From: Candidatus Merdicola faecigallinarum
GTDB lineage: Bacteria; Bacillota; Clostridia; TANB77; CAG-508
DNA length: 37,074 nt
Direction: 5' to 3'
Assembly: GCA_018714565.1 (NCBI GenBank)
Contig: DVNH01000044.1
Span: 1-37,074 of the forward strand
Under the pieces are notes generated by a model that searched no databases, was not told where the DNA came from, and was given only the letters and a program-made list of their open reading frames with translations. Position numbers and translations under genes: made by a program. Every line of letters begins with the position of its first letter. Position 1 is the first letter of the stretch. Shown here piece after piece: positions 7,460-15,347 of the stretch.

Positions 7460-8870
7460 CTATTCTACTACTTTTAAACGTATTTTCTTTCCTGGATATA
7501 TTAAATTTGGATCTGTAATTCCATTCATTTGAATAATATAATATGGATCATTTTTATATTTTCTTGCAATTCCAAGTAATGTCTCTCCTCTTTTTATTGT
7601 ATGAATTAAATGCCCACATTCATATACCACATCTTGATCATTAATATTATTTGTCCTTGAAATACGTTTTATTTGTATTATTAATTTTTGTCCTGGGAAA
7701 ATTAAATTCGGATTTTGAATTTTGTTTTGACTTACAATTTCATTTACGGTTACTCCATAATTTCTTGCTATTTCACTTAAAGTATCCCCTCTTTTTACTA
7801 TATAAATAATCGTACTATTACTTATTTGTGTTGGAATCGTTAGCGTTTGACCTACATATATTAAGTTTGGATTTTGAATTCCATTCTGACTTGCGATTTC
7901 ATTTACGGTCACTCCATAACTTCTTGCTATTTGACTTAAGGTATCTCCTCTTTTTACTATATAGGTAATTTGGCCATTATTGTTTTGTTTTGGAATCACA
8001 AGCGTTTGACCTACATATATTAAGTTTGGATTTTGAATTCCATTCTGACTTGCGATTTCATTTACGGTCACTCCATAACTTCTTGCTATTTGACTTAAGG
8101 TATCTCCTCTCTTTACTGTATACAAAATATTAATTTCTTCCTCAGGAGGCATATTTCCCTCCGGTATTTCTGACGTATTCTCTAATAAAATTTGATTGGT
8201 AAATCGATTTCGATCTACATACCCCTGGATCCCATTTACTGCTCCAGTATCAGTATATTGAAATCCGATCCAATTACCCCATTTTCCGTTGTCCGTTGGA
8301 TTTTCTCTTCCATATTGTGCTACCCATAACGGATATTGATTTGCAAGTTCCTGACTAAATCTTGTTCTTGCTGTATATGTATTACTGTATACCACCATTT
8401 TTTTCCCCGTTAATTTTTCTACTTCTCTTAAAAATGCAAAAGAAATTTGATTAATCTGTTCATTATTCAAATTTCCGAAATGTTTCAAAATCCATTGCTA
8501 AACGACAATCCGGGTTTGTTCCTTGTATTACATTTACAAAATGTTGTGCTTCTTTTATTGCTTGTTCTTCTGATCTTGCTCTTACATAATGATAAAATCC
8601 AATTTTTAGTCCAGCACTTTTTGCTCCTTCATAATTCATTCTAAAACGTGGATCTACATAATTTGTTCCTTCACTTGCTTTTATATACACAATTTCAATT
8701 CCATCATTTTTTACTTCATTAAAGTTAATACTTCCTTGCCAATTACTCACATCAATTCCTTGATAAATTTGATCTCCTGCTGGTGAAATCGCATAAACTT
8801 TTGGAACATAGGTTAAAGCAATTATAATATAAAAAATACAAAAACATAAAAAAAATCTCTTCTTTTTCAT
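7460..8870 (-). CDS. Secreted GH25 lysozyme with four LysM domains, read with +1 frameshift at CGG (complement of 8475-8477)
   Basis: The product is a wall muramidase that cleaves peptidoglycan. Frame 1 runs from ATG 8870 (GAGGTG ribosome binding site) through a signal peptide ([15 protein letters not shown] to VYA) and the GH25 start [11 protein letters not shown], then ends DFETFRKFE and stop. Skipping the C opposite 8477 gives [12 protein letters not shown] and continues through [19 protein letters not shown] and four LysM domains to TAG at 7460. The full product is 469 residues with the break at codon 132, beside the catalytic DFE motif. LysM domains 1 and 2 are near identical in DNA. A GTG three codons upstream (8879) is the only other start. 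Nothing else is broken, so it is probably expressed by frameshifting, unless the extra C is an error. Confidence 0.85.
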
Positions 8871-8918
8871 AAAAAACACCTCATATTACCATAATTGGTA
8901 TATTATATGAGATGCCTT
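8871..8918 (-). promoter_or_regulatory. Terminator-like hairpin whose 3' arm holds the GH25 ribosome binding site
   Basis: On the minus strand CATCTCATAT, a 4-base bulge and TACC pair with GGTA and ATATGAGGTG around an AATTAT loop. TTTTTT and the ATG follow at once. The GAGGTG ribosome binding site is in the 3' arm. The 5' arm contains TATAAT, a possible -10 box. It could end transcription from the upstream DUF6320 operon and hide the ribosome binding site in any read-through RNA, while a start at the TATAAT would leave it open. The regulatory role is inferred. Confidence 0.55.
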
Positions 8919-8990
8919 TTAAAAAAGTTTATGAAATTTGTCGACAACAATAAAATATACTTCTTTTGTTATTGTTACTAACCTCTTCCC

Positions 8991-9554
8991 TTAAAAGTGA
9001 AATCTTCTAACACTTTCTTGTAGCATTTCTCTGCCACAAAGAAGAATCGTTAAAAATAAGGAAAATGTTGCAATTCCTGTTGCAATTACAATTAAAATTC
9101 CATACTCTATTAAATTACATAGCATCAAAATACAAGGTATCATGCTTAATATAAAAATGATCATTTGATAAATTGCATATTTTAAATATCTTTTTCTACT
9201 TACAATGGTAAGAATCATCATTGTTAAATTAGCAGCCATAATAATAATGGGAACTGCAATTGTCATTGCCCAGCCTTTATATCCAATTACAAAATCTATT
9301 CCAATTGTTAAAATTGAAATAACAATCATTTGTATCATTACATGAGATGCAATATTTATATTTCTCTTCATTGAATAAATAACAGTAACCCAAACATAAA
9401 GTAATCCTAATATACATAAAAGTGACCAATGATTTTCCGAATCGATCACGAAATTTACAATTACTAAAATTCCTGCTAAAAAGAAAGATCCTAACATTAG
9501 TAATTGTTTAATACGATTTGTCTTTTTTATATTTAAAATTTGTGGATATAACAT
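8991..9554 (-). CDS. DUF6320-type integral membrane protein
   Basis: This 187-residue protein is hydrophobic, with about five to six membrane segments from residue 17 on (LLMLGSFFLAGILVIVNFVI; LLCILGLLYVWVTVIYSM; MIQMIVISILTIGIDFVIG; MTIAVPIIIMAANLTMMIL; then two more). It lies 2 bases after the acyltransferase stop, and the GGAGTG ribosome binding site overlaps the end of that gene, so the two are translationally close. DUF6320 proteins often sit beside such condensation-type acyltransferases. The family call rests on that pattern and general likeness. Function is unknown. Confidence 0.6.
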   Translation of the reverse strand: MLYPQILNIKKTNRIKQLLMLGSFFLAGILVIVNFVIDSENHWSLLCILGLLYVWVTVIYSMKRNINIASHVMIQMIVISILTIGIDFVIGYKGWAMTIAVPIIIMAANLTMMILTIVSRKRYLKYAIYQMIIFILSMIPCILMLCNLIEYGILIVIATGIATFSLFLTILLCGREMLQESVRRFHF

Positions 9555-9556
9555 CT

Positions 9557-10823
9557 TTACACTCCGTTATCTTCTATTTTTACATCAATTCCTTGTTCTT
9601 TTAGAAATTGACAAAAATAATGTTCTATTTTTTTATCTGCTAAAATTGAAGTAATTGTAAAAACAATTGTATTTTCATACGAACAAGCAGAACATTTTAT
9701 TTTCTCTACACTTTCTGGTGCAATTAAAAATAAAAAGTTTTCTATATATTTTTGATATTCTGCAATAATACCAACTCTTCCTATATTCGAAAAAGTTGTT
9801 GTCGTATATTTTCGAATTTCGATATAACTTAATTTTACAAATACTTTCTTTAGTGCAAGTGGAATCATTCGAATAAAGGGATGATTTCCTAATTTTACAT
9901 TTGCTGACATTGTTTTTAAAATTTCTTCTTCTGTTAATCTCTTTTCAAAGTCCTCTTTTACAAACCTAAGTAAATGATCAAATGAATCTATTTGTTTCTC
10001 TCCTAATTCCAATGTAATATAAGAAAAGAAATTGTTAATTGTTTTTGATTTAAAATATTTTTTTAAGTTGACAGGTATACAAATTTTTATTGGTTTCTTT
10101 CCATGATGTTTTTTATAATTAGCTTGAAAAATACTATAACATAAAACAGCAGTTAAATATTGTGTAATCGTCACTCCGGTTTTCTTTTGCTTTTTCTTTT
10201 AATTGTTGTAAATTAATAATTTCATGTGTTACTGCAATTGCATTTAATGGTAGTTTTTTTCCCTGTAATACATATGCCTTCTTTGAACTTGCATTTCCTT
10301 TCATTTTCTTTTTATAATTTTTTAAATAACTGTCCTCTGTATCGTAAACGATTTTTCTATCCGATCGATATTCTTCTTTTGTTTTTTCCGGATCACAAAG
10401 TTCAATATATGAATAAACGATTTCTTTAAAAAATTGAATTGCACTATTTCCATCTGTTAATGAGTGAAAAATATCAATGTTAATTTTCTTTTCGAAATAA
10501 GTCACTTTAAATAAATATTGATTATTCGTGTTTGGATCAATATATTTACATGGATAATTATTTTCTGGTTCTACTAATATTTCTTTTGCATTATATTCAA
10601 AATAATACCAAAAAAATCCACTTCTTAACCTTACTCGAAAAGATTGGAATTTCTTAAGAGCAAGTTCTACCGCTTTTTTTAATTCTTGTGGTCTTATATT
10701 TTCCTTCATAACTGCTGATATTCGAAATACGCTACTGTATTTCTTGCTAGATGCTAGTGGAAAAATTTTAGCTGAATTATCTAGTCTTCTCCAAATTACT
10801 TCTTTTCTATTTTTTCCAAACAT
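9557..10823 (-). CDS. Condensation-domain-like acyltransferase, read with +1 frameshift at CGG (complement of 10176-10178)
   Basis: The product is of the NRPS-condensation/alcohol-acetyltransferase superfamily. The catalytic HxxxDG motif is FHSLTDGNS with His120 and Asp124. Frame 1 from ATG 10823 (GGAG ribosome binding site) ends 14 codons past an in-frame CGG: KENRSDDYT then stop. Skipping that C gives KAKENGVTITQYLTAVLCYSIF, the usual second-subdomain sequence, and the frame stays open to TAA at 9557. The product is 421 residues with the break at codon 216. It lies 12 bases after an alpha/beta hydrolase and 2 bases before DUF6320, so the three form an operon. A lipid or alcohol acylation role is likely but the substrate is unknown. 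Confidence 0.78.
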
Positions 10824-10835
10824 GAAATTTTCTCC

Positions 10836-11744
10836 TTAATCCTTTTTTAATAATTCTATTATTTGCTGATAAGTTTGTTTTGCTTCCATATTATTTTCGT
10901 CATCAATATCCAACATCCAAACATGATATGCTTTCTCTTTTTCTATTAATTGAATGTCTGCATTTTCTTCTTTCGCACGTTTTTCTATTTTTTTTGCATC
11001 TGGATTTAGTATATCATAAGTTCCTGTAAATATTGTAACATTTCTTAATTTATCTAATGGTCCATAAACTGGATTCACAAAATAATTTTCTTTTCCTTCT
11101 TTTCCCGAATAATTTTCTCCAGCAATTTTTAACGCCATTTTATTTAAAACAGGATCTACTTTTTCTACTTCATTTATTTCTTCATTTTCCATTGTAACAT
11201 CGAGCCAAGGAGATAATAAAATTAATTGACTTGGCTGAGCAATACTCTTTTCTCCCAATGTTTCCATTAATCCCAATGCCAATCCACCGCCTGCAGAGTC
11301 TCCCATAACCACTAAATGCTCTGGATCTACTTTTTGAATTACTTCTTGATATAATGGTTCCATCATACTTTTTACATCTTCATAGTTATATTTAGGTGTT
11401 AATGGATAATCTGGTGCAATAACGATTGCTCCAGTATCGTCCACTAGTTTTCTCATAAAATTCCAATGCTGGTCTGTTAATTCACCCACATAAGAGCCAC
11501 CATGAATATACATAATAACTAAATCTGATCTTTCTCCATTTTTCGAAGAAAGAACAAAAACATTTCTACCTTTATATGCTTTTTCTTGAAGCTGATAAGT
11601 TTTTTTTATTTCTTTTGGCGCTGTTGATTTTACTTCTCCTTTAAATAGATAAATTAACTCTATAATTGCTAATAAAATAATAAAAACTAATATTCCAATA
11701 ATTACTTTTAATCCGACACGAATAATATTGTTTACTACTGGCAT
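10836..11744 (-). CDS. Membrane-anchored alpha/beta hydrolase, HSL/acetyl-esterase type
   Basis: This 302-residue protein has one N-terminal membrane segment (about 10-34) and a hydrolase domain outside or at the membrane. Hormone-sensitive-lipase family motifs are clear: oxyanion HGGSYVG (81-87), nucleophile GDSAGGG (Ser150), acid GTYDIL (Asp244) and His274 in AYHVWML. The triad is complete, so it should be active on acyl or acetyl esters. It is first in an operon with the acyltransferase and DUF6320, suggesting that the three add and remove acyl groups on one surface or lipid substrate. The start at 11744 has a GAGGAG ribosome binding site. Confidence 0.85.
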   Translation of the reverse strand: MPVVNNIIRVGLKVIIGILVFIILLAIIELIYLFKGEVKSTAPKEIKKTYQLQEKAYKGRNVFVLSSKNGERSDLVIMYIHGGSYVGELTDQHWNFMRKLVDDTGAIVIAPDYPLTPKYNYEDVKSMMEPLYQEVIQKVDPEHLVVMGDSAGGGLALGLMETLGEKSIAQPSQLILLSPWLDVTMENEEINEVEKVDPVLNKMALKIAGENYSGKEGKENYFVNPVYGPLDKLRNVTIFTGTYDILNPDAKKIEKRAKEENADIQLIEKEKAYHVWMLDIDDENNMEAKQTYQQIIELLKKD

Positions 11745-11840
11745 TTCTCCTCGTATATTCCTTTCTCTTTTCTTTTAATTTTTTTTATTCTACCATATTT
11801 TTTGATTCAATCCTATTGTTTTTTTCTTAATCTTTTCTTC

Positions 11841-11880
11841 AAAAGAAAACAAACCTCAGATTTTATTCTAGGTTTGTTCA
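11841..11880 (-). terminator. Intrinsic terminator downstream of fic
   Basis: AACAAACCT and AGGTTTGTT pair around a 13-base loop, followed on the minus strand by TTTTCTTTT. It is about 75 bases after the fic stop codon and before the alpha/beta hydrolase gene. Confidence 0.8.
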
Positions 11881-11954
11881 TATCATAGGAAACATCTTCT
11901 TATATATTTTTTATCTTCTTTTTCTTTCAATTCTTCTATGAAATAATATTTCTT

Positions 11955-12557
11955 TTATTTCGATTCTATTTTGTCTAAAGCTTTCTCGATTAGGCTTCTT
12001 AACTTTTCTGTATGAACTACCGATTCAATAGATGCATTTAACATTTCTTTTGGATCAATCTTAGCTAAGTTAAAATAGTATCCATTATAAAGCGCAAGTT
12101 GTCTTATAAATTCTCTAGTTGCTCTTCCATTTCCTTCACGAAAAGGATGTAACACATTTAGTTCTGCCATATAATATGCTAATCTTTCAGAAAATGTTTC
12201 TTTCGTTAGTCCTTTCAAAAAATTTTCACCTTTTAATTCATTTAAAATTTTCCTTAACTCTGGTTCAATAAATTCCCATTCTGCGAATCTAAAATTATCC
12301 TTTGCGATATTTTCATTTCGGAATAATCCTGCAAATGGATAAATTTCATCAAAAAGATACTTATGAATGGAGACAAAATGATTAATATCAAACTCTCCTG
12401 TAATTCCTTGTTGTCTTAAATCATATAGCTTTACTAGAACCATTTTATTTTCATATTTTAATAAATCGCTATTATTCATAATATTTAATTTATTTACTAA
12501 AACATTCGAATTTGGATAACAATAAATCGAATTTCTTGCCTCATACAAACTATTCAT
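11955..12557 (-). CDS. Fic-domain AMP-transferase toxin
   Basis: This 200-residue protein has the full Fic active-site motif HPFREGNGRATREF, with His137, Glu141, the anion-binding GNGR (142-145) and Arg148. The flap is near FRNENIAKDNFRFAEWEFI. Such toxins transfer AMP to target proteins such as gyrase or topoisomerase IV. Its start at 12557 overlaps the end of the upstream 60-residue antitoxin gene by 8 bases, the standard class I VbhA-VbhT-like layout. It lacks the extra C-terminal domains of conjugative-effector VbhT and is a stand-alone chromosomal type. The target is unknown. Confidence 0.92.
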   Translation of the reverse strand: MNSLYEARNSIYCYPNSNVLVNKLNIMNNSDLLKYENKMVLVKLYDLRQQGITGEFDINHFVSIHKYLFDEIYPFAGLFRNENIAKDNFRFAEWEFIEPELRKILNELKGENFLKGLTKETFSERLAYYMAELNVLHPFREGNGRATREFIRQLALYNGYYFNLAKIDPKEMLNASIESVVHTEKLRSLIEKALDKIESK

Positions 12558-12732
12558 ATTTCTCTCCTATAGCAGAATTTTTTATAATATTTATCATTTC
12601 TGGCATGGTAATTTCTTCATTTGCATATCGCTTTAAAAGAGTAATATCTTGTTCTGTTATTACCATATCTTCCATTGCTAAATCGTTTCTAATATTATCT
12701 ATATCAAATTTAAATTTTTCTTCATTATACAT
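12550..12732 (-). CDS. VbhA-like Fic antitoxin
   Basis: This 60-residue helical protein fits class I Fic antitoxins by size, position and sequence: RNDLAMEDMVITEQDITLLKRYANEEIT. The inhibitory motif in the family is [ST]xxxE[GN], whose Glu blocks ATP binding in Fic. Here the aligned stretch is DLAMED (17-22): the Glu21 is kept but the first and last positions are both Asp. The start at 12732 has an AAGGAG ribosome binding site, and a promoter lies just upstream. Whether the changed motif still inhibits is open. Confidence 0.75.
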   Translation of the reverse strand: MYNEEKFKFDIDNIRNDLAMEDMVITEQDITLLKRYANEEITMPEMINIIKNSAIGEKYE

Positions 12733-12769
12733 AAATTTTTCTCCTTTTCTTCAAATCCACTACATATAT

Positions 12770-12798
12770 ATTATATCACAAAACAGCCTAAATTTCAA
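12770..12798 (-). promoter_or_regulatory. Promoter of the VbhA-Fic pair
   Basis: TTGAAA and TATAAT are separated by 17 bases on the minus strand. The -35 box lies in the loop of the terminator of the upstream gene, so end of one unit and start of the next are fused. Confidence 0.65.
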
Positions 12799-12815
12799 CT
12801 TTTAGGCTGTTTTCC
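12778..12815 (-). terminator. Intrinsic terminator of the anchored-protein gene
   Basis: AAAACAGCCTAAA and TTTAGGCTGTTTT form a 13-bp perfect stem with an 8-base loop, with only a short T-tract. It lies 60 bases after the stop at 12874. Confidence 0.75.
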
Positions 12816-12873
12816 TCGTTATCTTTCTTTATTTTTTATAAGATTCTTTTTAAAATCTTGTTTGTTGTTTTCT

Positions 12874-14001
12874 CTATTGAAATTTCGTAATATCACTAAT
12901 ATTGGCTGCAAAATATGGCATTTGTTTTCCTTCTTCTCTTAGGAAAAGAGTAAAAGTGCTATCAAAATTAAATTCTCTTACTTCTTCTGTCGGAATCATA
13001 ATTGCTTTTTGATTCATCATTCCTGCTTCACTTTTTATTTCTCCACCCTTTTTGTTTAACTTAAATTCAATCGTTTGCATTGCCTTTTCGATTTGGTTGG
13101 TTTCTCCTGTACTTAGTTTAAATTCTTTTCCTTCTAAATCTGTATATTCTTTTTTCTCTTTTATTGATATTTCTGGAATTTTTAATGTTTCTTTTTCTGT
13201 AAGAGATTGATTTCCCGTATAATTAGAAGTTACAATTTTTTGATAAATCTCATTAAAGTTATTTCCTTCTGGAGTCTTACACAAAATAACTTCGTCTCCG
13301 TTTTTCGTCTGTAATAAAATAGCCAAATCATCTTTTGAATTATAATATAGAACTCGCACTTGTTCTCTTACTTCCTGTTTTGTATCTTCTTTTATTCCAA
13401 AATAGCGAACATTTTCATATTTCTCTGCAAAAGTTCCCTTTTCTAGGTTATCAAATTCTTGATTAAATTCAAATTCTCTTTTTAACATAGCATATAAAAA
13501 ATAATTATTCTTTCCGCTTTCCCAATCAAAACTGTCTAATATACTACTATTTTCATTAAATTTTTCTTTTATTCCTTTTTCAATTTCTTCTTTCAACTCT
13601 TTTGTCGCAATTCCATATTTTTTATAATAATACTCTTCTGAAAGCATATCTGTATTAAATTCTTCTTTATTTAAATGTTCTACTATACTAAGTTGTGGCT
13701 GGAAAATAATATCTTGTTTTGCTACTTCATTTTTTAAATCATTCCAAATTAATTGAAACGTCCCACACCATAAGGTATTTTCTCCTAATTGTTCCTGCAT
13801 AGTAGGTACAATTGTTACTCCCTCCGTTTCTTTTAGTACCGGATCTCCCATTAACTCTTGTGCCGCTTCTGCAATTTCCTTATTATAAATTCCAATTAAA
13901 ATAACAATTGCTATAATAATCAAAATTAATAAAATAAATAAAACAATCTTTACTTTTTTATTTTCTTTATTTTCCACTTTTCTTTCTCCCTCTTCAACCA
14001 T
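12874..14001 (-). CDS. Unrecognised membrane-anchored protein
   Basis: This 375-residue protein is not one I recognise. It has a charged N-terminus, one membrane segment (VKIVLFILLILIIIAIVILIGIY, about residues 17-39) and a large acidic and lysine-rich outer domain. Notable stretches are NTLWCGTFQLIWNDL near residues 75-89 and the C-terminal FTLFLREEGKQMPYFAANI. The last, an aromatic strand near the end, faintly recalls serpin-fold proteins, but no reactive-loop sequence is seen and I do not claim it. The start at 14001 has a GAGGAT ribosome binding site. It stands as a single unit with its own terminator. Confidence 0.6.
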   Translation of the reverse strand: MVEEGERKVENKENKKVKIVLFILLILIIIAIVILIGIYNKEIAEAAQELMGDPVLKETEGVTIVPTMQEQLGENTLWCGTFQLIWNDLKNEVAKQDIIFQPQLSIVEHLNKEEFNTDMLSEEYYYKKYGIATKELKEEIEKGIKEKFNENSSILDSFDWESGKNNYFLYAMLKREFEFNQEFDNLEKGTFAEKYENVRYFGIKEDTKQEVREQVRVLYYNSKDDLAILLQTKNGDEVILCKTPEGNNFNEIYQKIVTSNYTGNQSLTEKETLKIPEISIKEKKEYTDLEGKEFKLSTGETNQIEKAMQTIEFKLNKKGGEIKSEAGMMNQKAIMIPTEEVREFNFDSTFTLFLREEGKQMPYFAANISDITKFQ

Positions 14002-14100
14002 ATTTTATCCTCTTCTCTCAATAACTCATCCATTTTTATATAGATAAATTCTCACTCTACTTAACAAAGAAGTTCTCCTATTTTTCTATTCCTTAAATCT

Positions 14101-14712
14101 TTAACACTTATTTTTTAATTCTTCTAATAACTGTAAAAAAGCTTTTTCTCTATGTGTTACGCTTAATTCTTCTGATGATAATTCGCACAATGCTCGTCCT
14201 CCAAAGCCATCTGGAAGAAATACTGGACTATAAGTAAGCCCTCCCATTTGTTTTGGTTCTTTTGCAATTTTCCCTTTTGTTTCTCCTCTCACTACTAATA
14301 ATTCTCCATTCTTTAAAATGGCTGTTAAGACACATACGAATTTTGCTGTTCTTTTCTCTTCTGGTACATCTTTCATATTATTTAATAATTTTTTTAATAT
14401 TTCTTCTTGCGTACCATGTTCTCCTGCATACCTTGCACTTTTTACTCCTGGCTGCCCATTCAAACAGTCTACACAAAGCCCCGAGTCATCTGTTACTATA
14501 ATTTCATTTATTTGCTTTTCTTCACAAAACTTTCTTATTGCTTTTGCCTTTATCATTGAATTCTCTTCAAATGTTTCTCCCTCTTCTATAATTTCCTGAC
14601 AAAATCCAATATCCTCTAGTGAATCAATCTCAAGATTTACTCCTCTATCTTTAAAAAAGCTTTTCACTTGATTAATTTTTCCTTTATTTGCTGTTCCAAA
14701 AATTAACTTCAT
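14101..14712 (-). CDS. rdgB: XTP/dITP pyrophosphatase (RdgB/HAM1)
   Basis: This 203-residue house-cleaning enzyme hydrolyses dITP, XTP and ITP to monophosphates and pyrophosphate. Family motifs are GTANKGKI at residues 6-13, the metal-binding DDSGL (Asp75, Asp76), GVKSARYAGEHG and the C-terminal SHR-like stretch SVTHREKAF. Length is typical. It has its own promoter, TTGACA-N17-TAAAAT. Confidence 0.93.
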   Translation of the reverse strand: MKLIFGTANKGKINQVKSFFKDRGVNLEIDSLEDIGFCQEIIEEGETFEENSMIKAKAIRKFCEEKQINEIIVTDDSGLCVDCLNGQPGVKSARYAGEHGTQEEILKKLLNNMKDVPEEKRTAKFVCVLTAILKNGELLVVRGETKGKIAKEPKQMGGLTYSPVFLPDGFGGRALCELSSEELSVTHREKAFLQLLEELKNKC

Positions 14713-14745
14713 ATTTTTTTCCTCTTCTTTTCTTTTTTCAAATCT

Positions 14746-14774
14746 ATTTTATCTTTTTTCTACTTTTGTGTCAA
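14746..14774 (-). promoter_or_regulatory. rdgB promoter
   Basis: A consensus -35 TTGACA and -10 TAAAAT are separated by 17 bases on the minus strand. The -10 is 34 bases before the rdgB start codon. Confidence 0.8.
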
Positions 14775-14787
14775 TTTTTCTTAATGC

Positions 14788-14816
14788 TTGTACTTCTTTT
14801 TTCTTTATGTTAAAAT
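14788..14816 (+). promoter_or_regulatory. Promoter of the DUF6483 gene, abutting repeat copy 4
   Basis: TTGTAC-N17-TAAAAT on the plus strand. The -10 box overlaps the first bases of repeat copy 4, so the predicted RNA would start inside the repeat and carry it as leader. Confidence 0.6.
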
Positions 14817-14922
14817 AAGAAAAGTGGCTTCGCCAATTTATAGATTGCTTCGCAATCGCACATTTAAGGTAACTTAACCTTGCTACTTCAGAAAATTTTG
14901 ACAAAATTTCCTACGTAATAAG
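14814..14922 (-). repeat. Dispersed hairpin repeat, copy 4
   Basis: This is a full minus-strand copy with GATTGCGAAGCAATC and AAGGTTAAGTTACCTT intact, and GGAAATTTTGTC-type changes in the first hairpin. It sits between the divergent rdgB and DUF6483 genes. Confidence 0.85.
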
Positions 14923-14964
14923 AAAATAATAAAAATCAATGTTAAATTTAAGGAGTGACTAAAA

Positions 14965-15330
14965 TTGTATCGAAAAGATTGGATTATGGACCAAATTGAA
15001 AGTTTTATTGAAACCATTCATAAAGTATTCCTTCATGAAGATAACCTTACTCACGATATTGCCCAAACAGAAAATACTACACAGGATTCTCTTTATCAAA
15101 AATTAGATCTTCTAATTCATGAAAGAAAAATTAACGAAGCTGAAAATTTGCTATTTGATCACTTAGAACCAAAAGATGAAAAGAAGTTGGCTATCGCAGT
15201 TAACTTTTATTCTAAATTGAATCAATTAAATGATGAAACATTAGAAAGTGCAAATTACTCTCGTGAAGAAATTGAACAGGGTTTAAAAGATATAATGAAT
15301 GAATTTGGAATTAAGATTGAGCTTATTTAA
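14965..15330 (+). CDS. DUF6483 family protein
   Basis: This 121-residue soluble helical protein begins YRKDWIMDQIESFIETIHKVF, the usual start of DUF6483 proteins of Clostridia. TTG at 14965 is the likely start: AAGGAG lies nine bases upstream, and the family sequence begins right after it, whereas the first ATG is seven codons further on. It runs towards the CoA-disulfide reductase gene with a 17-base gap. The function of the family is unknown. Confidence 0.72.
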   Translation: MYRKDWIMDQIESFIETIHKVFLHEDNLTHDIAQTENTTQDSLYQKLDLLIHERKINEAENLLFDHLEPKDEKKLAIAVNFYSKLNQLNDETLESANYSREEIEQGLKDIMNEFGIKIELI

Positions 15331-15347
15331 TTTTTATAGGGCTCAAC

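Noticed and set aside
12874..14001. Serpin assignment for the anchored protein
   Set aside because: There is only a faint likeness in two short stretches and no reactive-centre loop.
14965..15330. ATG seven codons downstream as start of the DUF6483 gene
   Set aside because: The ribosome binding site fits the TTG at 14965, and family-like sequence begins upstream of that ATG.
15317..15347. Terminator between the DUF6483 and CoADR genes
   Set aside because: TTGAGC/GCTCAA pairs over a long AT loop, but there is no proper T-tract on either strand.
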